A stretch of DNA of 41,560 nt from an uncultured Pseudomonadales bacterium (GCA_947258825.1 CAMYJX010000063.1:5703-47262); one strand, 5' to 3'. Numbered from the stretch's first letter, positions 17,143-26,940 are shown. Notes: generated by a model from the sequence alone, not told the origin. Translations and numbers: made by a program.

Positions 17143-18669
17143 TCACGCGTGGTTGTGGAGCTCGATGACCGTGGAATCGTTGCTGATTTCGGCGTCACGG
17201 CGTTTTTTCATCTCGTCACTTCTATGTAACGATAGACGCTCCAGGTAACCATCGTCTATGTCCCCGGTCACGTATTTCCCATCGAACACCGAACAATCGA
17301 AATTCACGATGCCCACGTTTCCTTCCCGCGCGCTCATGATCAGATCATCAATCTGCTGATAAATCAGCATATCGGCCCCGATTAGCTCGCCGACCTGGGC
17401 TTCGGTGCGATTGTGGGCAACGAACTCGTCAGGGGTCGGCATGTCGATGCCGTAAACGTTCGGATAGCGCACTGCAGGGGCAGCGGATGCCATATAAACC
17501 TTCCGAGCGCCGGCTTCCCGGGCCATCTGGATGATCTGCTTGATGGTCGTGCCCCGGACGATGGAATCGTCTACCAGCAACACGTTCTTGCCCTTGAACT
17601 CCAGCTCGATGACGTTGAGCTTCTGCCTGACCGAGTGCTGTCGCTGGCTCTGGCCCGGCATGATGAAAGTCCGGCCGATGTAGCGGTTCTTGATGAACCC
17701 TTCGCGGTATTTCACGTTCAGCTGGTGAGAAAGTGGCAGCGCGGCGGTTCTACCCGTATCGGGGATGGGTATCACCACATCGATGTCGTGCTTACTGTCC
17801 GGAAATCGTTCGAGAATCCGCTCGGCCAGATGCTCACCCATCCGCAGGCGGGACTTGTAGACCGATACCTGGTCGATAATGGAATCGGGGCGCGACAGGT
17901 AGACGTACTCGAAGATGCAGGGCGACAGCTGCGTACGTTCCGCACAGACCCGGGTATGCAGCTGACCGTCATTCGTCACATAGATGCATTCGCCCGGAGC
18001 GACATCCCGGACAAGCTCGAACCCCAGAATATCCAGCGCCACGCTTTCCGAGGCGATCATGTACTCATCGCCGTTTTCGCCGGCGCGCTTACCGAAAACC
18101 AGAGGCCGGATGCCGAAAGGATCTCTGAACGCGACGATACCCACGCCTATGATCATGGAGACAGCCGCGTAAGCTCCCCTGCAGCGCTCATGCACGCCCC
18201 GCACAGCAGCAAAAATATCCTCAGGCTCTGGCGAGTGCGCGCGCAGTTGTTGCAACTCGTGGGCGAACACGTTCAGCAGAACTTCGGAGTCGCTGTCGGT
18301 GTTGACGTGACGGAGATCTCCGCGAAACAGGTCCGCCTGCAGGCTGTCGGCATTGGTAAGGTTGCCGTTGTGCGCCAGGGTAATTCCATAGGGTGAATTA
18401 ACGTACATCGGCTGGGCCTCGGCGGAGCTGGAGGATCCGGCCGTGGGATAGCGGACGTGACCGATTCCGAAGTTACCCACCAGCCGCACCATGTGCTGCT
18501 GGTGGAAGACGTCGCGTACCAGCCCGTTACCTTTTCGCAGATGCAGCTTCCTGCCATCCGAGGTCACCATGCCCGCCGCGTCCTGGCCGCGATGCTGCAA
18601 AACGGTGAGCGCGTCGTAAATCTGCTGGTTGACAGGATTCTGGCTGACGATGCCGACGATGCCACACAT
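17143..18669 (-). CDS. purF: Amidophosphoribosyltransferase
   Basis: First committed step of purine synthesis: PRPP plus glutamine to 5-phosphoribosylamine. The 508-residue product begins [10 protein letters not shown]. After Met removal Cys1 is the Ntn-hydrolase nucleophile of the glutaminase half. The C-terminal phosphoribosyltransferase half holds the PRPP loop [13 protein letters not shown], and the linker has DPFGIRPL. The open frame runs 13 codons further upstream, but the catalytic Cys must follow the start, so the ATG at 18667-18669 is correct. It follows cvpA by 2 bp, as in E. coli and Pseudomonas. Confidence 0.97.
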   Translation of the reverse strand: MCGIVGIVSQNPVNQQIYDALTVLQHRGQDAAGMVTSDGRKLHLRKGNGLVRDVFHQQHMVRLVGNFGIGHVRYPTAGSSSSAEAQPMYVNSPYGITLAHNGNLTNADSLQADLFRGDLRHVNTDSDSEVLLNVFAHELQQLRAHSPEPEDIFAAVRGVHERCRGAYAAVSMIIGVGIVAFRDPFGIRPLVFGKRAGENGDEYMIASESVALDILGFELVRDVAPGECIYVTNDGQLHTRVCAERTQLSPCIFEYVYLSRPDSIIDQVSVYKSRLRMGEHLAERILERFPDSKHDIDVVIPIPDTGRTAALPLSHQLNVKYREGFIKNRYIGRTFIMPGQSQRQHSVRQKLNVIELEFKGKNVLLVDDSIVRGTTIKQIIQMAREAGARKVYMASAAPAVRYPNVYGIDMPTPDEFVAHNRTEAQVGELIGADMLIYQQIDDLIMSAREGNVGIVNFDCSVFDGKYVTGDIDDGYLERLSLHRSDEMKKRRDAEISNDSTVIELHNHA

Positions 18670-18671
18670 GC

Positions 18672-19175
18672 CTAAAGGTCCCTCTTGAGATCGATCTCGG
18701 AAACCCACTCGGTGGCCTTGCCAAGCAGGTTCAGAACTTCATCCTCGAAAGCCAGAAGATCTGCTATCAGTACCGAGGCCTGCCACCAGTCCGCCCCTTC
18801 CGCGAACGGTCGAAGCGCTATGAGCCCAATGATACAGGCAAGCGCACCCCGTGCGCTGCCAAAAAGAAAGCCCAGAAAACGATCGGTGCCGGACAGTCCC
18901 GTGCTCTGTACGGCTCTGGATACCAACCACTGGAGCAGACTGCCCCCGATCAGGACCACGACGAATACCAGGATGAATCCCAGAACCAGACGAATCGAGT
19001 GATCGTCCAGCACGGCGCCGAGGCGGTCTGCCAGGACCGGGGCGAAATACAGGGAGAGAAGAAATGCTGCAAGCCAGGATGCAAGGGACAGCACCTCTTT
19101 GAGCAACCCGCGAAGCAGCCCAATGGCTGCTGAGAGCAATGCGACCAGGAGAATGATGATGTCCGCAGTTGGCAA
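18672..19175 (-). CDS. cvpA: Colicin V production family membrane protein CvpA
   Basis: Small inner-membrane protein of poorly defined function, linked in enterics to colicin V export and envelope homeostasis. The 167-residue product has four hydrophobic helices (residues about 4-20, 29-50, 62-84 and 103-122) with the family features [10 protein letters not shown] near the N-terminus and [13 protein letters not shown] before the last helix. The start is TTG at 19173-19175. No in-frame ATG lies nearby, and the N-terminus aligns with the family. It sits between dedD (9 bp) and purF (2 bp) in the conserved folC-dedD-cvpA-purF order. Confidence 0.93.
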   Translation of the reverse strand: MPTADIIILLVALLSAAIGLLRGLLKEVLSLASWLAAFLLSLYFAPVLADRLGAVLDDHSIRLVLGFILVFVVVLIGGSLLQWLVSRAVQSTGLSGTDRFLGFLFGSARGALACIIGLIALRPFAEGADWWQASVLIADLLAFEDEVLNLLGKATEWVSEIDLKRDL

Positions 19176-19184
19176 GGCTGGATC

Positions 19185-19712
19185 TCAGTTTGCGAAAGCC
19201 ACCAGACGCGCCTCCACCTGGTACCGTGCCGAGAGCTCGCTCAGCAGGGTCTGCGCCTGTTGCCGATTCAGAAGCGGCCCAACGGCCACTCTGTTGCGGA
19301 CTGAACCGTCGGACTTCGCCGTGGAGATGAAGGCCTCGTAGCCGTCCTGCCGCAATCGTGTCCGAAAATCCCGGGCATTCTCCGGCTCGCCGAAGCTCGC
19401 CACCTGCACCGCCCAGACATCTGCTTCTTCGGTCGGCGGCAGGAGCACCGGCTCGCCGAACCGGGTATCGCTGTCCGTTTGAAACCCGTCTTCGTCCACA
19501 GCGGCTCGCAGCTCGTCTATCCGTGCGATGAAGTCACTGCGCTGAGGCTCTTCCCGAATGAGGGTGACCTCCGGCAACGGCTGCTCGTCGCTCATCGGCG
19601 GCAGCTCCCGGGCCGGCAACCCTGCGCCGTCAAACAGCATGGGCAACCCGATGACCGCAACCGCCAGCAGGAAGAGACTGCCAGTCACGCGATAACGGGT
19701 CTGTTCTTTCAA
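19185..19712 (-). CDS. dedD: SPOR domain protein DedD
   Basis: Bitopic inner-membrane cell-division protein that localises to septal, denuded peptidoglycan through its SPOR domain. The 175-residue product has a short basic start, one membrane helix at about 9-28 (VTGSLFLLAVAVIGLPMLF), a proline/acidic linker and a SPOR domain from about residue 98 (VWAVQVASFGEPENA) to the end. The start is TTG at 19710-19712, chosen because it gives the family N-terminus LKEQTRYRVTG. The ribosome site is weak. It follows folC by 13 bp. Confidence 0.9.
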   Translation of the reverse strand: MKEQTRYRVTGSLFLLAVAVIGLPMLFDGAGLPARELPPMSDEQPLPEVTLIREEPQRSDFIARIDELRAAVDEDGFQTDSDTRFGEPVLLPPTEEADVWAVQVASFGEPENARDFRTRLRQDGYEAFISTAKSDGSVRNRVAVGPLLNRQQAQTLLSELSARYQVEARLVAFAN

Positions 19713-19725
19713 GTGCGTCTACCGT

Positions 19726-21009
19726 TCACGCCATATCCCGCGAGGTCGGATCCAGGTGCGTAGCTGATTCCAGGCAGTCGATCGTCTGTTCAACCAGGTT
19801 GAACGAGCCGACGGCGAGAATACCATCCTCCAGCGCGGATGACGAAAGCGCCAGATTCAGGGCCCTCAGGACATCAGCGGCGGCTACGGGCTTCAGCTCC
19901 GCCGGCAGACGCGCGGCAAGGGCCTCGGACGACAGGCCGCGATCGCCCTGGGTTGGCACGCAAATCCACCTCTCCGCAACCGGCGCCAGCGCTTCAACCA
20001 CACCGGCAGGGTCTTTGTCCGCGAGCATGCCCAGCAGGACGGAAAAACGGCGTCCCGGATAGCGGGTCTCGATCTGGCGACGCAGAAAGCACGCACCGGC
20101 AGGATTGTGCGCAACGTCCAGAAGCAGCAGCCGGCCCTGAAACGACCGGGCATCGAAGCGCCCCGCCAGGCTCGCCTCGCGCAGCGCGGCGCGGACGACG
20201 GTGTCGTCGAGCTGCACAAAGCAGCTGGCGATCTCGATCGCGAGCGCGCAGTTTTCGGGGGCCAGCCGGCCCCATGGCAGGGCTTCAAAGCGGCCTGCAG
20301 CACCCCGGTACTCCCAGCCTTCAGAATTTTTATCGATATGGAAGTCATGACCCGCACGGCGAACGTTACAGCCGAGGCTTGCCGCGTGCTCAACAACGGA
20401 TCGGGTGACCCGCTCGCCAACAATCACCGACTGCCCCTGGCGCATGACACCCGCCTTCTCCCTGCCTATGCCCTCCAGGTCATCGCCCAGGTATTCCTGA
20501 TGATCGAGGCCAATGCTGGTAATCGCGGCAACATCTGCAGATACCAGGTTGAAGGCGTCCAGGCGCCCGCCCAGGCCCACCTCGAGAATCGCCGCGTCTA
20601 CTCCGGCGCGACGGAAGCAATCCAGGGCAACGAGGGCAGAATATTCAAAGTACGTCAGCGGCACGTCGCCGCGCGCAGCTTCCACCCGCGAGAAAGCCCG
20701 GCTGAGCGTGGCATCTCCCAGCGGTTCCCCGTCGATTCGGACACGCTCATTGAAACGATGCAGATGCGGCGACAGCGTCGAACCCACCCGGAGACCGGCC
20801 CCCCGCAGCAGCGCTTCGGTAAACATGCAGGTGGAGCCCTTCCCGTTGGTGCCCGCCACAATGATCGAACGCGGTGCGGGCGTAAAGCCCGGCGGTTCAA
20901 GACCCAGCTCGCAGGCAACGGCGGTAACGCGCTCCAGACCCAGCTCGATCTGCGCGGGGTGCAGCGCTTCCACGTAACGCAGCCACTGGGCGAGGGTCTG
21001 CGGTGCCAT
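19726..21009 (-). CDS. folC: Bifunctional folylpolyglutamate synthase / dihydrofolate synthase
   Basis: Adds L-glutamate to dihydropteroate, making dihydrofolate, and then to reduced folates. It is a Mur-ligase-family ATP-dependent enzyme. The 427-residue product has the P-loop GTNGKGST at 53-60, the family motif SPHLHRFNERVRIDGE, the metal-binding region LEVGLGGRLDAFN, and the C-terminal Mur domain with DVAHNPAG. The ATG at 21009 is 2 bp after the trpA stop. In most Gammaproteobacteria accD lies immediately upstream of folC; here it does not. Confidence 0.96.
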   Translation of the reverse strand: MAPQTLAQWLRYVEALHPAQIELGLERVTAVACELGLEPPGFTPAPRSIIVAGTNGKGSTCMFTEALLRGAGLRVGSTLSPHLHRFNERVRIDGEPLGDATLSRAFSRVEAARGDVPLTYFEYSALVALDCFRRAGVDAAILEVGLGGRLDAFNLVSADVAAITSIGLDHQEYLGDDLEGIGREKAGVMRQGQSVIVGERVTRSVVEHAASLGCNVRRAGHDFHIDKNSEGWEYRGAAGRFEALPWGRLAPENCALAIEIASCFVQLDDTVVRAALREASLAGRFDARSFQGRLLLLDVAHNPAGACFLRRQIETRYPGRRFSVLLGMLADKDPAGVVEALAPVAERWICVPTQGDRGLSSEALAARLPAELKPVAAADVLRALNLALSSSALEDGILAVGSFNLVEQTIDCLESATHLDPTSRDMA

Positions 21010-21011
21010 CG

Positions 21012-21824
21012 TTAGGCCGGGGGCTGATCCAGGGCGAGACGTATTTCCTCAACCTGCGCGGCGAGGGCATCGGGTATCGCCGCGGGGTCGGCACTCTGGC
21101 GGGCCATGGTATCCACAAGCGCGCTGCCGACTACGACGCCGTCTGAAAATGTGGAGACGGCACGGGCGTCAGCGCCATCCTTGATGCCGAACCCAACCAG
21201 CAGCGGCAGAGGGGTCAATTCTCTGAGCCAGACCAGCTTTTCACCCACCGCCCCGGCATCCAGGTTTCCGGAGCCGGTGGTTCCTTTCAACGAAACGTAG
21301 TAGAGAAAACCGGACGCGCTTTCTATGATTTTCCGTGCCCGGGACTCGGTGGTGGTAGGCGCAACCAGGAATATCATGCGGATCCCCTGCTCATCCAGCG
21401 GCCCCTTGAGCTGCGCGGACTCTTCCGGCGGCAGGTTCACCATGATCAGGCCATCGACCCCACTGGCGGCTGCGGCAGCCGCGAAGCGCACACAACCCAT
21501 GGCCAGAATCGAGTTGAAGTACCCCATCAGCACCACTGGCGTATGGGAATCCTGCTCGCGGAAAGCAGACGCGAGCTCCAGCACTTTGCGCAGCGTCATA
21601 CCCTGAGCAAGGCCGCGCTCCGACGCGGCTTGAATGGTGGGGCCCTCCGCTTCCGGATCAGAGAACGGAATACCAAGCTCCAGCACATCGGCTCCACCTC
21701 GCACCAGCGCGTGCAATGCGGGCACGGTGATCTCAGGCGCCGGATCGCCGGCGGTGATGAAAGTTACCAGCGCCTTCCGGTCGGCCTGGCGAATCTCCGC
21801 GAGGCGACTATCCAGGCGGCTCAC
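21012..21824 (-). CDS. trpA: Tryptophan synthase alpha subunit
   Basis: Cleaves indole-3-glycerol phosphate to indole, which is channelled to TrpB. The 270-residue TIM barrel starts at GTG 21822-21824, which overlaps the trpB stop as GTGA. An open frame further upstream is only the shadow of trpB. Catalytic Glu49 is present in [11 protein letters not shown]. The second acid at position 60 is Glu (PEAEGP) where E. coli has Asp60 (LADGP). The phosphate-binding glycines (GFGIKDG, GSALVD) are present. Because trpB and trpF beside it are damaged, function in this strain is uncertain, although the gene itself is intact. Confidence 0.93.
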   Translation of the reverse strand: MSRLDSRLAEIRQADRKALVTFITAGDPAPEITVPALHALVRGGADVLELGIPFSDPEAEGPTIQAASERGLAQGMTLRKVLELASAFREQDSHTPVVLMGYFNSILAMGCVRFAAAAAASGVDGLIMVNLPPEESAQLKGPLDEQGIRMIFLVAPTTTESRARKIIESASGFLYYVSLKGTTGSGNLDAGAVGEKLVWLRELTPLPLLVGFGIKDGADARAVSTFSDGVVVGSALVDTMARQSADPAAIPDALAAQVEEIRLALDQPPA

Positions 21825-22997
21825 AGTTCGATGCCGTCCAGTTCCGCCACAGTGAGAATATCTTTGTCCCCACGACCCGACAGGTTGATCACCACGATCC
21901 GGTCCGGCCCCAGGCCCGCCGCATGCTTCATGACCCAGCCGATGGCGTGGCTGCTTTCCAGGGCTGGAAGAATGCCCTCGCATCGATTGAGCAGGCGAAA
22001 CCCATCCATGGCTTCGTCGTCCGTCACCGCATCGTATTCAGCGCGGCCGATGTCTTTGAGATACGCGTGCTCCGGACCAACGCCCGGGTAGTCGAGCCCC
22101 GCTGATATGGAATGCGTCTCGATGATCTGGCCGTCATCGTCTTCCATCAGATAGGTCCGGTTACCGTGCAGAACCCCCACGCGCCCCGCGTTGAGCGGAG
22201 CGGCGTGGCGCCCGGTTTCCAGACCGAGCCCGGCTGCCTCCACGCCCACCAGACGCACCTCCGCATCGGTTGGACCCTCCACCCACACAGGCCACCAGAA
22301 CATCGGGCAGCCGCCCCAGAGCCTGCAGGCACTGGGCGCGAGCCTCCTGACCGATCACGGATTGAAAATCTCTCACCATCGCGGGATAGGGATGAGGCCC
22401 GGCCACGGTACCAATGATGTAATGGGTGCTGTCGACGTTTGAGACCCAGTCGCGCATGGCTTCGTTGAGCGCGTCCTTAAGCGTTCTGGAACCCGAAAGC
22501 ACCGGAACGACCTCCGCACCCAGGAGCTTCATTCGATACACGTTCAGGCTCTGGCGCTTGATGTCCTCGGCGCCCATGTAGACCCGACATTCCAGACCCA
22601 GCCGCGCAGCCACCGTGGCCGTAGCCACGCCATGCTGACCGGCGCCGGTCTCGGCGATGATCCGCGGCTTACCCATGCGCTTTGCCAGCAACGCCTGACC
22701 AACGGTGTTGTTTACCTTATGCGCGCCCGTATGATTGAGGTCTTCCCGTTTGAGATAAAGTTGTGCCCCGCCGAGCTCGCGGGTTAATCGTTCGGCAAAA
22801 TAAAGGGGCGTAGGGCGGCCGACGAAATGCTCGAGATCACGCTGCAGTTCCAGGCGGAATTCAGGATCACGCTTTGCCTCATCGTAGAGCGCTTCCAGCT
22901 CATCCAGCGCATGCATGAGCGTTTCGGCAACGTACCGGCCACCGTGCTCGCCGAAATGGCCAGCTGAAGGTTCATCGTATCTGTTAGCTCCCTGCAC
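21821..22997 (-). pseudogene. trpB: Tryptophan synthase beta subunit, frameshifted by a small internal deletion
   Basis: TrpB condenses indole with serine using PLP. The N-terminal part starts at GTG 22995-22997, overlapping trpF, and is normal. PLP lysine is Lys94 in [11 protein letters not shown], and the segment runs through AETGAGQHG to the phosphate loop CVGGGSN ending at residue 243. After 22269 the frame is lost. The TrpB C-terminus ([21 protein letters not shown] onward, to the stop at 21821-21823) continues in another frame. The usual AIGxFxxFL stretch between the two halves is absent, so about 29 bp seem deleted. As read, translation runs on in the wrong frame to a stop at 22161. 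Only an uncertain deletion size separates this from an intact gene of about 400 codons. Confidence 0.88.
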
Positions 22998-23490
22998 GCC
23001 TTACCTCGCTTATGAATCTGCCAATGAGCTGCGCATCTTTCTCACCTTTTGTCGCGCCTTCCACGCCGCCGCTGACGTCTACAGCCCAGGGTCGGGTTTG
23101 AGTGATCGCCTGCGCCACGTTCTCGGGGGTCAGACCTCCGGCCAGCACCAGCTTTTTGTTCGCCGTCTGCGGCCAGAAGCGCCAATCGAAATGCTTGCCA
23201 GTACCACCGGAGACGCCGGGTACGTAGGCATCCAGCAGAAAACAGCAGGCTCCCTGGTAAGCCGCCTCGAGCGCTGCCATATCCAACGCGCCACGAACCC
23301 GGAACACTTTCATGAACGGCATTCCGTAGCGCGCGCACTCTTCGGGCGTCTTCCGGGCCGCGTCTTGCACAGACACGCGACGCGGGCTTTCCGCCGCGAA
23401 GTTCAAACCCAGCGCATCCGCGCCGGCATCCACTGCGGCATCGGCATCCTGCTGCCGGGTGATGCCACAGATTTTTATCCTGGTGGTCAC
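22984..23490 (-). CDS. trpF: Phosphoribosylanthranilate isomerase, about 40 residues short
   Basis: Third step of tryptophan synthesis, an Amadori rearrangement on a TIM barrel. The 168-residue product starts at GTG 23488-23490 and has the catalytic Cys in RIKICGIT, the catalytic Asp in FLLDAYVPG, and the phosphate loops [11 protein letters not shown] and VDVSGGVE. Family members are about 200-210 residues. Here VSVQDAARK (residue 47) joins directly to [15 protein letters not shown]. The usual segment with PPFVxxVxLFVNA and LLQFHG is missing, which is roughly two beta/alpha units of the barrel. The loss is in frame, so the ORF remains open, but the enzyme is unlikely to fold normally. It overlaps trpB by 14 bp. 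Confidence 0.85.
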   Translation of the reverse strand: MTTRIKICGITRQQDADAAVDAGADALGLNFAAESPRRVSVQDAARKTPEECARYGMPFMKVFRVRGALDMAALEAAYQGACCFLLDAYVPGVSGGTGKHFDWRFWPQTANKKLVLAGGLTPENVAQAITQTRPWAVDVSGGVEGATKGEKDAQLIGRFISEVRRAGS

Positions 23491-23562
23491 TTGATGAGAG
23501 CGCCTAAAACTAGCTGCGCGTGCAGACGACGGCCCTTACGGGAGGCGCGTAGTCTAACGGAG

Positions 23563-24363
23563 TCAGACGAACCGGTCCAAGCCTCCCAGCGCTCTCAGCA
23601 GGGCGGGAGGTGAAGCACCGGGGAAGTCGCAGTCGGGGTATTGAACCGACACCAGATACAGGCCCTCGGGCGGTGCCGTGCGGCCGGCGAGACGCCGGTC
23701 CCTGGTTTCAAGCAGCTCCCCCACCCAGCTGGCTGGGACAACACCTTCACCCACCTGCTGCAGCACACCGGCGATATTGCGCACCATGTGCAGCAGAAAT
23801 GCGTTGGCAGTGATATCGAGAATTATCAGGCTGTTGGCTCTGTGCACCCCGATGCTGTGCACACGGCGATGAGCCGAACGGGACTGACATCCCGCCGCCC
23901 GAAAGGCCGAGAAGTCATGCTCCCCGAGCAGGGTCCGTGCCCCCCGGTGCATGGCTTCGTCGTCCAGCTTGCGAGCTCTGACAGCGCGACGGAAGAGAAG
24001 CGGGGACGGGGCTTCCGCTTCGTAGAACAGATACTGATAGCGCCTCGAGACGGCCGAGTACCGGGCGTGGAAATCCTCTTCGACCTGTCTTGCCCAGCAG
24101 ACTTTCACCGCATCCGGGGTCAGCGCATTGACACCGCGCAGCCAGGCAGAATGAGGGCGTGAAACGGGGCTGGAAAAGGAGACCACCTGGCCCGTGGCAT
24201 GAACGCCGCTATCGGTGCGCCCAGCCGCGGCAATCCGGATCGGCTCAGCGGCGATGCGCGTCAGCGCCGTTTCAAGCGCCTGCTGTACCGACGGCGCATT
24301 GCGCTGAATCTGGAACCCGCTGAAAGCGCTGCCATCGTATTCGAGCCCCAGTGCGACTTTCAC
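23563..24363 (-). CDS. truA: tRNA pseudouridine(38-40) synthase
   Basis: Converts uridines 38, 39 and 40 in the tRNA anticodon stem to pseudouridine. The 266-residue product has the catalytic Asp51 in AAGRTDSGVHATGQV and the family motifs YDGSAFSGFQIQ, RRYQYLFYEAEAPSPL and FLLHMVRNIAG. The start is GTG at 24361-24363, giving the standard N-terminus. It follows fimV by 15 bp and precedes trpF by 72 bp, the order seen in Pseudomonas. Confidence 0.96.
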   Translation of the reverse strand: MKVALGLEYDGSAFSGFQIQRNAPSVQQALETALTRIAAEPIRIAAAGRTDSGVHATGQVVSFSSPVSRPHSAWLRGVNALTPDAVKVCWARQVEEDFHARYSAVSRRYQYLFYEAEAPSPLLFRRAVRARKLDDEAMHRGARTLLGEHDFSAFRAAGCQSRSAHRRVHSIGVHRANSLIILDITANAFLLHMVRNIAGVLQQVGEGVVPASWVGELLETRDRRLAGRTAPPEGLYLVSVQYPDCDFPGASPPALLRALGGLDRFV

Positions 24364-24378
24364 AGATCCAGCGGGGTA

Positions 24379-26940
24379 TCAGAGGTCGTCTAGCATCGTC
24401 TGAGCCTGCTGCTGCTGCTCGGAGTTACCTTCAGACAGCACCTCGTTGAGGATGTCCCGGGCGCCATCTTCATCGCCCATGTCTATATAGGCTCTCGCAA
24501 GATCCAGCTTGGTGGTCGCTACGTCTGCTTCGTCACCAAAGTCGAACTCGTCTTCCTCAGCCGCGCTCTCTGAGCCGAGATCCAGATCCAGCTCCACGTC
24601 ATCCAGATCGGGAAGCTCAGCATCCAGACCGGGCCCCAGATCCTCGTCACCGGGGGTCGCTTCCAGCTCGTCGGCTACGCCGTTGGCAGCTTCGTCCTCC
24701 AGCTTGAAATCGATGCCGAGATCGCCACCCAACTGATCGCCGGCCCCTTCGCTAACCGTTTCGGCCGCGGCCTCGGAATCCTCCTCCGGCGTTTTTTCGT
24801 CCAGCTCCAGCTCAAAATCCAGCGTGGTATCGAGGTCAGCGCTTTGTTTTGTCTCTTCAGCGCTCTCGGCGATTTCCGCACTCGCCATCGACGTTGCAGT
24901 GGCATCAGTCAACGCCTCGACATCTTCGGTATCGAGGGCTTCCAGCTCGGCCGTCGCGGCTTCAGCGGTGGTGACGTCCAGAGTGTCATCCTCCGCAACG
25001 TCCTCCAGCAGATTTTCAAGATCGTCGTCTGCTCCGGATTCATCAAATCCGGCCTCGAGTTCAGCTTCGGCCGCATCATCGGCTGGAGCCTGCGACTGAT
25101 CTTCGTCACCGAACTGCTGGGCGAGCTCTCGGGCCGACAGCAGCGCTTCTTCATCGTCACAGCGTTCCAGCAGTTCTGCCATGTGCTCATCGAACCCGGC
25201 GCGATCGCGGGTCTCGGCATAAAGCTCGAGCAGCTTGAAGCGCACGTCGTTTCGACCGGGATCTTCGGCGAGCACGCCAAGCAGCAGAGAGATGGCCTGA
25301 GGATACCGCCCGTAGGCAATATAAATGTCCGCTTCGCCGATCACGTCGCTGGTCTCAGAACCCTGAGCCTGCGACTCCGAATCCGCGTCGGCGGTGACTA
25401 TCGGCGTTTCGTATTCGTCCGACTCGAGTTCCGCTTCCTGAGTCTCCTCGGCGTAAGCCTCCTCCGGCTCTTCGACAAACGCCGAAAGCTCGTCCGCTTC
25501 GGCTTCTTCCGGGTAATACTCTTCATCCTCTGACCGCCTGCGCCGGGCCGCGATCAATGCGTAAGCCAGAAGCAAAATCAGAACGCCCGCACCACCTCCT
25601 AGAACGTAAGGTGATTGCCACCACGGCTGTGCAGATTTCTGCGCCGCGCTCTGGTTTTGACTCTGTGCCCCGTCCGGGGCTGCCTGCGCCTTGTTCAGCT
25701 CTTCTCGGACACGCTCCATTTCAGCCTGCATCTCGGCGATCTGCTGATCCTTGACGTCGAGTTGTCGCTCCTTGACCGCGAGCTGATTGGCCGCAAGTTC
25801 CTTCTCGCGGTCTAGCTGGTAAGTGAGTTCGTCTACCTCTCGGGCCAAGCGGTCCTGCTCTTCCATGACGCTGGACAACTGCTCGTCGTCGGCTGCGCCG
25901 GCGGCCGTTCCCGATGCGGAATCGCCTTGCCCGGCAACGATCCGCAATTCACCTTCCGAGACCTCTGCCGCCGCTTCTTCACGACCCGCCTCGGCGGTTG
26001 CATCTACCTGACCTCGCAGATCGGCGTCCTCAGCACCCGCCACCTGGGAAGGAAAGGCTTCGGAAGCGATGGATTCCGGTACGCTCTCGCCGCGGCTGAT
26101 GGCCCGCCAGTCCTGATTCTGCTGCGCCACGATCGCGTTGGCGTTGCCGGTGTCGACGGCAAGCGCTTCCCGTTCCGACGGCAAACGCAGGTTGTAGCCA
26201 GCCTTCAGCAGATTGATGTTGTCACGCAGGAACGCTTCCGGATTCAGCCGCTTGATGGCGAGCATGTTCTGTTGCACGGTTACTTGAGACGAGGGCCGTG
26301 TCTGCAGCGCAATCTCCCAGAGGGTGTCGGACCGGTCTGTCATTCGATACTCGCCATCCACCACGCCTTCATCCAGCGGCGAGTCAACGGCTGGCCCAGC
26401 CGTTGGGGCCATCTGCACCTGCGTACCGCTCGTAGCCGCCGGCTCCCGGTCTATTACACCCCTGGACGCCGTCTCGGCCGCTCGCGAAGGGGCGGACACC
26501 TGGGGAGCTGCCGCCTGGCCAAAGGTTGGTGGATCAAGGAGCAGCGTGTACTCCTTCAACAGGCGACCGTTGGGCCAGAGAACTTCCACGAGAAAATTGA
26601 GGTACGGTTCCGTGATGGGTTGAGAGCTGGAAACCCTGACCTCACCGACGCCGTTGCGGTCGTAGGTCACCTCGAAGCGGATGTCCGTGAGGAAGAAGAA
26701 TCGCTCCACACCGACCCGCGCGAAGTCATCCGCGCTGGCCATCGAAACGATGATTTCGGTGGGTTGCAAGCCAGTTGCATCATAGAGCTCTATGCTGGCT
26801 TCCAGCTTTTCATTGAGCGCGGAGTTGAGCTGTATTTCACCCAGGCCCAGCGCCCAGGCCTGTGTTGCCAGCCCCGTCAGTACGATGGTGGCAAAGATTT
26901 TTTTGCCCACACGCAGACGACTGAGCAGTTCCCTAATCAT
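24379..26940 (-). CDS. fimV: FimV-like polar hub / pilus assembly protein
   Basis: Inner-membrane protein that in Pseudomonas organises the cell pole and promotes type IV pilus assembly and twitching. The 853-residue product has a signal-like N-terminus ending near residue 31 (ATQAWALGLGEIQLNSALN) and a periplasmic FimV N-domain. A LysM-like segment runs from about 200 (YRMTDRSDTLWEIA) to 260, and a coiled coil from about 355 to 415. A membrane helix follows at about 447-467 (VLGGGAGVLILLLAYALIAA), then a long Asp/Glu-rich cytoplasmic region with a TPR-like part, and the C-terminal FimV motif LDLARAYIDMGDEDGARDIL. Pilus genes are not in this window. It lies between asd and truA, as in P. aeruginosa. 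Confidence 0.93.
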   Translation of the reverse strand: MIRELLSRLRVGKKIFATIVLTGLATQAWALGLGEIQLNSALNEKLEASIELYDATGLQPTEIIVSMASADDFARVGVERFFFLTDIRFEVTYDRNGVGEVRVSSSQPITEPYLNFLVEVLWPNGRLLKEYTLLLDPPTFGQAAAPQVSAPSRAAETASRGVIDREPAATSGTQVQMAPTAGPAVDSPLDEGVVDGEYRMTDRSDTLWEIALQTRPSSQVTVQQNMLAIKRLNPEAFLRDNINLLKAGYNLRLPSEREALAVDTGNANAIVAQQNQDWRAISRGESVPESIASEAFPSQVAGAEDADLRGQVDATAEAGREEAAAEVSEGELRIVAGQGDSASGTAAGAADDEQLSSVMEEQDRLAREVDELTYQLDREKELAANQLAVKERQLDVKDQQIAEMQAEMERVREELNKAQAAPDGAQSQNQSAAQKSAQPWWQSPYVLGGGAGVLILLLAYALIAARRRRSEDEEYYPEEAEADELSAFVEEPEEAYAEETQEAELESDEYETPIVTADADSESQAQGSETSDVIGEADIYIAYGRYPQAISLLLGVLAEDPGRNDVRFKLLELYAETRDRAGFDEHMAELLERCDDEEALLSARELAQQFGDEDQSQAPADDAAEAELEAGFDESGADDDLENLLEDVAEDDTLDVTTAEAATAELEALDTEDVEALTDATATSMASAEIAESAEETKQSADLDTTLDFELELDEKTPEEDSEAAAETVSEGAGDQLGGDLGIDFKLEDEAANGVADELEATPGDEDLGPGLDAELPDLDDVELDLDLGSESAAEEDEFDFGDEADVATTKLDLARAYIDMGDEDGARDILNEVLSEGNSEQQQQAQTMLDDL

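Noticed and set aside
17142..17198. An upstream ATG for moxR at 17198
   Set aside because: It would overlap purF by 56 bp and add a low-complexity Ser/Thr segment not found in the family. The GTG at 17141 fits better.
22161..22303. trpB read as two separate genes
   Set aside because: The upstream half ends in nonsense after GGGSN and the downstream half has no ribosome site or true start. They are two parts of one damaged gene.
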